Shown piece by piece: positions 4,945-6,172 of a DNA stretch of 6,172 nt. Positions within the stretch are counted from its first letter, which is position 1, and the number at the start of each line of letters is the position of its first letter. The DNA is from Planctomycetota bacterium (GTDB taxonomy: Bacteria > Planctomycetota > Phycisphaerae > UBA1845 > UTPLA1), in contig JAPULF010000233.1 in assembly GCA_027295245.1 (NCBI GenBank), forward strand, positions 1-6,172, read 5' to 3'. The notes under the pieces are model-generated. The model was not told the origin of the DNA. It saw nothing but the letters and a program-made list of their open reading frames with translations, and made no database searches. The position numbers and the translations under genes were made by a program.

Positions 4945-5886
4945 TCATGGGCTTGAATTCAATAAGCATATCATGGCTCGACGTTCCAGCGTCTGCCGGA
5001 AACGCCGCCCTTCGTAAAGTCGCCGTGCCGGGGTGTTGCTCGCATCGACCGCCAGCGTGACCGCCGAGAACCGCTCGCGACGCGCTTGGACCAACCCGTG
5101 CTCCAGCACGTATCGGCCCATTCCGCACCGCCTGAAATCCGGGTGAACACCCATGTACGCGAGTTCCAACGTCGGTCGCAATGGATTGGCGACCAGCAGG
5201 ACGCACGCCGCGGGACGCTCATCGCTAAGCAGCATTGACCATCGATGCGGCTCGAACCGGCCTGTGGCCTTGTGGCCCGCAATGATGTCCTCGATCGTAC
5301 GAACCCCGGCCAGGCCCCGACAATCCTGGCTGTCTTGGTACGTCGCCAGGATCAGCTTCGCGAAATCATCGTGGCGCTCCCGATCGTACGTTACCCACTC
5401 CAGGCTGCCGCCCGGGCTCGCCGTCGGCGAACCCCGGTTTGAAGAATCGGTTAGGTCGCATTCCAGGTACCGAAGCACGGCCAGTTGGCGAAACCGAGAC
5501 TGCAAAAGGGCCTGTTGATTCTTGTCATCGTTCGGTGCAACCAGACACTGCACGACGCGTGACATTCGCGTCGAAACGTCGCGCACCACGTGTTGCAAGA
5601 TGTGGGCGATCGTCTCGGCGTCGCATCCGGTAGTCGCCCCGTGCGGCACAAACAGCAAGGCCGTTCGCCCGGGAGACTCCAGGCAGGTACACGCCGACAC
5701 GCAGTGCCCGTCACGCTCCGCCATCCACTGACGATTGAGGTCGAGCGACAGGGCCCGGGCATAGTCCATGAACGACGAGACTTGGCGCTCGATATCTCCG
5801 GCCGACTGGCCCGGCACCGCAAGGATTAGGCGCAAGACGGTGCGCGCTTCAACGTCGCGAGCCGTCCTGACATTAATCGTCGACAT
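4945..5886 (-). CDS. GNAT-family N-acetyltransferase, two-domain (313 aa)
   Basis: A cytoplasmic acetyl-CoA-dependent acyltransferase. The C-terminal half (about 161-313) is a complete GNAT domain. Motif A is LAYMGVHPDFRRCGMGRYVL (242-261), with the pyrophosphate-binding R-x-x-G-x-G at 252-257. Motif B covers 280-296, with VDASNTPARRLYEGRRF. The N-terminal half (about 1-150) also has a GNAT-like strand pattern (HCVSACTCLE, TALLFVPHGA) but no acetyl-CoA loop, so it looks like a degenerate second domain, as in mycothiol synthase-type tandem GNATs. The segment ATYQDSQDCRGL (181-192) resembles a T-Y-x-x-S/T-x-DC-x-x-L motif that I recall from planctomycete GNATs. The substrate is not predictable. 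The start ATG overlaps the GT9 gene end by 14 bases, and a weak GGAA lies 9 bases upstream, which suggests co-expression with the glycosyltransferase. Family is sure, role is not. Confidence 0.82.
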   Translation of the reverse strand: MSTINVRTARDVEARTVLRLILAVPGQSAGDIERQVSSFMDYARALSLDLNRQWMAERDGHCVSACTCLESPGRTALLFVPHGATTGCDAETIAHILQHVVRDVSTRMSRVVQCLVAPNDDKNQQALLQSRFRQLAVLRYLECDLTDSSNRGSPTASPGGSLEWVTYDRERHDDFAKLILATYQDSQDCRGLAGVRTIEDIIAGHKATGRFEPHRWSMLLSDERPAACVLLVANPLRPTLELAYMGVHPDFRRCGMGRYVLEHGLVQARRERFSAVTLAVDASNTPARRLYEGRRFRQTLERRAMICLLNSSP

Positions 5887-6172
5887 GTCGTGTCATTCCG
5901 CCGAGGTTCGGGTCGGAATATAGGCATCCGGAGGCGGTGTCGCAATTCCCGGACGTGGCCGGATCGACGACTTGCCGAACCGCCTCCAACACAGCTTCGA
6001 TCTTCGGCCAGTCGCCCGGTCGTGGGCCGGCCGCGACCGCGACTCGGGGACCCCATGGACGCCAGGTCTTCGGGTTCGTCGGGCCGAAGACCGCAACGGT
6101 GGGTGTCCCCAGTGCGGCGGCAAGGTGTGCCACGCCGCTGTCGTTCCCCACGAAGACCCGCGCTTCGGCCAG
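5873..6172 (-). CDS. Glycosyltransferase family 9 (heptosyltransferase-like), C-terminal 99 residues (partial)
   Basis: The frame is open to the right edge, giving the last 99 residues. The visible part contains the ADP-sugar-binding half of the GT-B fold of GT9 enzymes: VFVGNDSGVAHLAAALGTPT and then VAVFGPTNPKTWRPWGP. The GNDSG-x-x-H-x-A-A-x-x-G-x-P motif and the following FGPT-P are diagnostic of LPS heptosyltransferases (WaaC/WaaF) and relatives. These transfer heptose or related sugars to lipid A core or other surface glycans at the cytoplasmic face of the inner membrane. The last ~26 residues (SGNCDTASGC onward) do not resemble the family and form a low-complexity tail. The stop TAA lies inside the GNAT start region. 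The N-terminal acceptor domain lies outside the window, so the exact enzyme (WaaC, WaaF, WaaQ or another GT9) cannot be chosen. Confidence 0.88.
   Translation of the reverse strand: MAEARVFVGNDSGVAHLAAALGTPTVAVFGPTNPKTWRPWGPRVAVAAGPRPGDWPKIEAVLEAVRQVVDPATSGNCDTASGCLYSDPNLGGMTRHVDD

Noticed and set aside
3910..4956. 348-residue plus-strand open frame opposite dnaA
   Set aside because: It is antisense to a certain dnaA gene and runs into the intergenic gap. Long antisense frames are common in high-GC genes, and the product has no recognisable domain.

Overview
The window looks like ordinary chromosomal sequence of a high-GC, Gram-negative-type bacterium. An outer-membrane lipid-transport module (MlaF/MlaD) and a family-9 (heptosyltransferase-like) glycosyltransferase point to a diderm. 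The gene set and protein style (two-domain GNAT next to dnaA, a long MCE protein, dnaA without dnaN) are most reminiscent of Planctomycetota. That placement is an inference from memory of families, not from a search.

All seven recognisable genes lie on the minus strand, so they read from high to low coordinates. They are: the 3' end of a GT9 glycosyltransferase (cut by the right edge); a GNAT N-acetyltransferase whose start overlaps the GT9 end by 14 bases; a 345-base intergenic region with a strong sigma70-type promoter, an A-tract and DnaA-box-like sites; dnaA (GTG start); a 242-base gap; mlaF (ABC ATPase); an mlaD-like MCE protein 5 bases downstream; a small cupin protein; a probable intrinsic terminator; and the first 37 codons of a pyridoxamine-phosphate-oxidase-like flavoprotein, cut by the left edge.

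Functionally there are three blocks. The GT9/GNAT pair is translationally linked and may belong to surface glycan synthesis. dnaA is a stand-alone replication initiator with its own promoter, and the DNA upstream of it is the best origin candidate in the window. The mlaF-mlaD pair encodes the energy-coupling and substrate-channel parts of a lipid transporter, but the expected membrane permease (mlaE) is not between or beside them here.

I found no tRNA, rRNA, CRISPR array, insertion sequence or sign of recent transfer. No clearly new system is present. The points most worth a second look are the DnaA DNA-recognition residues that differ from E. coli, the degenerate boxes upstream of dnaA, the missing permease, and a 30-residue tandem repeat in the MCE protein.
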